DNA of 64,000 bases from Microvirga ossetica (GTDB lineage: Bacteria > Pseudomonadota > Alphaproteobacteria > Rhizobiales > Beijerinckiaceae): NCBI RefSeq assembly GCF_002741015.1, contig NZ_CP016616.1, forward strand, positions 727,501 through 791,500, in the 5' to 3' direction. The position numbers and the translations under genes are program-made. The notes under the pieces were generated by a model that ran no database searches, was not told the origin of the DNA, and saw only the letters and a list, made by a program, of their open reading frames with translations. Below are positions 62,900-64,000 of this stretch, piece after piece; within the stretch, counting starts at the first letter, position 1; each line of letters opens with the position of its first letter.

Positions 62900-62927
62900 G
62901 ATCCACAAGGATACACTGCCCAGGTGA
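62841..62927 (+). pseudogene. Amidohydrolase C-terminal remnant
   Basis: Reads NASLVADPAKNLVIIMKDGR, then IHKDTLPR and a stop. The pattern L-x-x-P-x-x-x-x-x-V-x-K-D-G-x-x-x-K is the last strand pair of imidazolonepropionase-like amidohydrolases. Nothing of the metal-binding barrel is present. Confidence 0.55.
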
Positions 62928-63022
62928 GGCTCCTCCGGGCCGGGCGCATCGGTCTTGCGTCCCATCGCCGGCACGGCTCGCGGCAGAGCCCGGGCTTGGG
63001 TCGGCACAGCCAGGAGGGGACC

Positions 63023-64000
63023 TTGCGAACGACCATTGGTGTATGGCTGAAACGGGTCGCGGTCGGCCTGGGCCTTCTCATGGCCCTGGCAGCGTGTCTC
63101 GTCGTTGCCGGCCTGGCGTTCCGGGCCTGGGACGCCCTTCGTGCCCCTCCGCTCGAGGCTTGGCACACATACGTTCCCGACGAGCCTGCCGCCGACGCAA
63201 TCGACGCCATGGATTGGGCCGCTTACCTCCGGAGGGAGGAGCGGCTCATTGCCGACGTGAGGCGGGAAGTCTTCCGCGCTCCGGATGACGGAGCGGCGAT
63301 CCCGATCAGCCGGTATGTCACCGGCAGCCCCGTCGACCCAGGGACATTCGCGAGCGACTGGAATCGCTCCTACGTCATGGTGCCCGAGGACACGCCGGTC
63401 GGAGCCGCCGTGTTCCTGCACGGCCTCACCGATGCCCCCTACAGCCTCCGCCATCTCGCTGCCGTCTACCGCGACCGTGGCTTCGTCGCCGTCGGCATCC
63501 GCCTGCCCGGGCATGGCACCGTTCCCGCAGCCCTTGCCGAGGTGGAATGGGAGGACTGGATGGCGGCGACCCGGCTGGCCGTGCGGGAAGCCGTCCGGCG
63601 TGCTGGGCCGGGCAAGCGGCTCCATGTCGTCGGCTTCTCGAACGGCGGCGCCCTGGCGATGAACTATGCACTCGACGCCGTTCTGGACGACGGCCTGCCA
63701 AGGCCCGAGCGCCTCGTCCTGCTCTCGCCGATGATCGGGATCACGGCATTCGCCCGCTATGCTGGCCTTGCCGGGTTGCCCGCCTTCTTCCCGGCCTTCG
63801 CGCGAGCCGCCTGGCTCGACGTGCTGCCCGAGTTCAACCCGTTCAAGTACAATTCCTTCCCTGTGAACGGGGCGCGGCAGGCCTACCAGGTTACGCAGGC
63901 AGCCCAGGATCGCATCAACCAGGCCGCTGTCGAGGGCCGCATCGCTGCCCTTCCGCCGATCCATACGTACCAGTCCGTGGCCGATTTCACCGTCAGCACC
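63023..64000 (+). CDS. Alpha/beta hydrolase, membrane-anchored, cut by window end
   Basis: At least 326 residues, still open at 64000. TTG 63023 has AGGAGGGGA at 63012-63020. Residues 10-35 (VAVGLGLLMALAACLVVAGL) form a membrane anchor. The hydrolase domain has the oxyanion HGLTDAPYSLRHLAAVYRDR, RLPGHGTVP and the nucleophile elbow GFSNGGALAMNYALD, as in carboxylesterase/monoacylglycerol lipase-like enzymes. The catalytic His should lie beyond the window. Substrate unknown. Confidence 0.88.
   Translation, partial: MRTTIGVWLKRVAVGLGLLMALAACLVVAGLAFRAWDALRAPPLEAWHTYVPDEPAADAIDAMDWAAYLRREERLIADVRREVFRAPDDGAAIPISRYVTGSPVDPGTFASDWNRSYVMVPEDTPVGAAVFLHGLTDAPYSLRHLAAVYRDRGFVAVGIRLPGHGTVPAALAEVEWEDWMAATRLAVREAVRRAGPGKRLHVVGFSNGGALAMNYALDAVLDDGLPRPERLVLLSPMIGITAFARYAGLAGLPAFFPAFARAAWLDVLPEFNPFKYNSFPVNGARQAYQVTQAAQDRINQAAVEGRIAALPPIHTYQSVADFTVST

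Overview
The window looks like a chromosomal or large-plasmid segment of a GC-rich alphaproteobacterium of the order Hyphomicrobiales (Rhizobiales), most likely Methylobacteriaceae (Microvirga- or Methylobacterium-like). The basis is the high third-position GC, frequent GTG/TTG starts, and small families typical of that group (DUF6894, DUF6489, the alphaproteobacterial ATPase zeta inhibitor, PhnA-like membrane proteins, ExoD). This is inferred from family content, not from a search. No rRNA, tRNA or CRISPR array was seen.

Layout. 0-3.5 kb: DUF6894 protein, a Crp/Fnr regulator with a damaged 5' end, a complete IS630-type insertion sequence with TA duplications, a PAS kinase remnant and small membrane proteins. 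3.6-13.2 kb: membrane and proteostasis genes (DUF4112, FtsH, a broken sigma/anti-sigma pair, Bax-inhibitor-1 protein, DUF2076, ATPase zeta inhibitor, ExoD, CorC/HlyC-like protein, two exported proteins, acyl desaturase). 13.2-21.2 kb: a stress cluster with three DUF2382 (YsnF/AvaK-like) paralogues, YciE/YciF-like, YidB-like, PhnA-like, OsmC, DUF6489 and a hemerythrin-phasin fusion. A cobalamin-riboswitch-like leader lies before OsmC. 21.8-30.2 kb: signalling and enzymes (PAS adenylate cyclase, IS110 scrap, phospholipase D, amidase, PAS histidine kinase, an HtrA-like protein lacking catalytic residues, a LuxR-type regulator). 30.2-42.8 kb: envelope proteins (LysM, peptidoglycan-binding, exported), a three-gene operon of unknown role (DUF-like membrane protein, ABC membrane domain without an ATPase, beta-helix membrane protein), patatin lipoprotein, glutaminase, DUF1269, glycine-zipper lipoprotein, NarL-type regulator, MgtC and AraC regulator.

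42.9-61.0 kb is the most organised part. A three-gene RND efflux operon with two different adaptors points left. Divergently, a 12 kb co-directional run encodes AbgT transporter, peptidase T, an SLC13/TrkA-C permease, a complete Mrp/Mbh-type antiporter set (E, F, MbhD, G, MbhE-B, C) ending in a 1034-residue protein that carries two antiporter modules, and a second SLC13/TrkA-C permease. I infer a Na+/H+-antiport-energised uptake module.

61.0-64.0 kb: a decayed, rearranged copy of the 37-40 kb locus (glutaminase 3' end, response regulator with the same upstream motif but no N terminus), an amidohydrolase scrap, and an alpha/beta hydrolase cut by the window end. Gene remnants are unusually frequent: about ten across the window, pointing to repeated recombination and decay.
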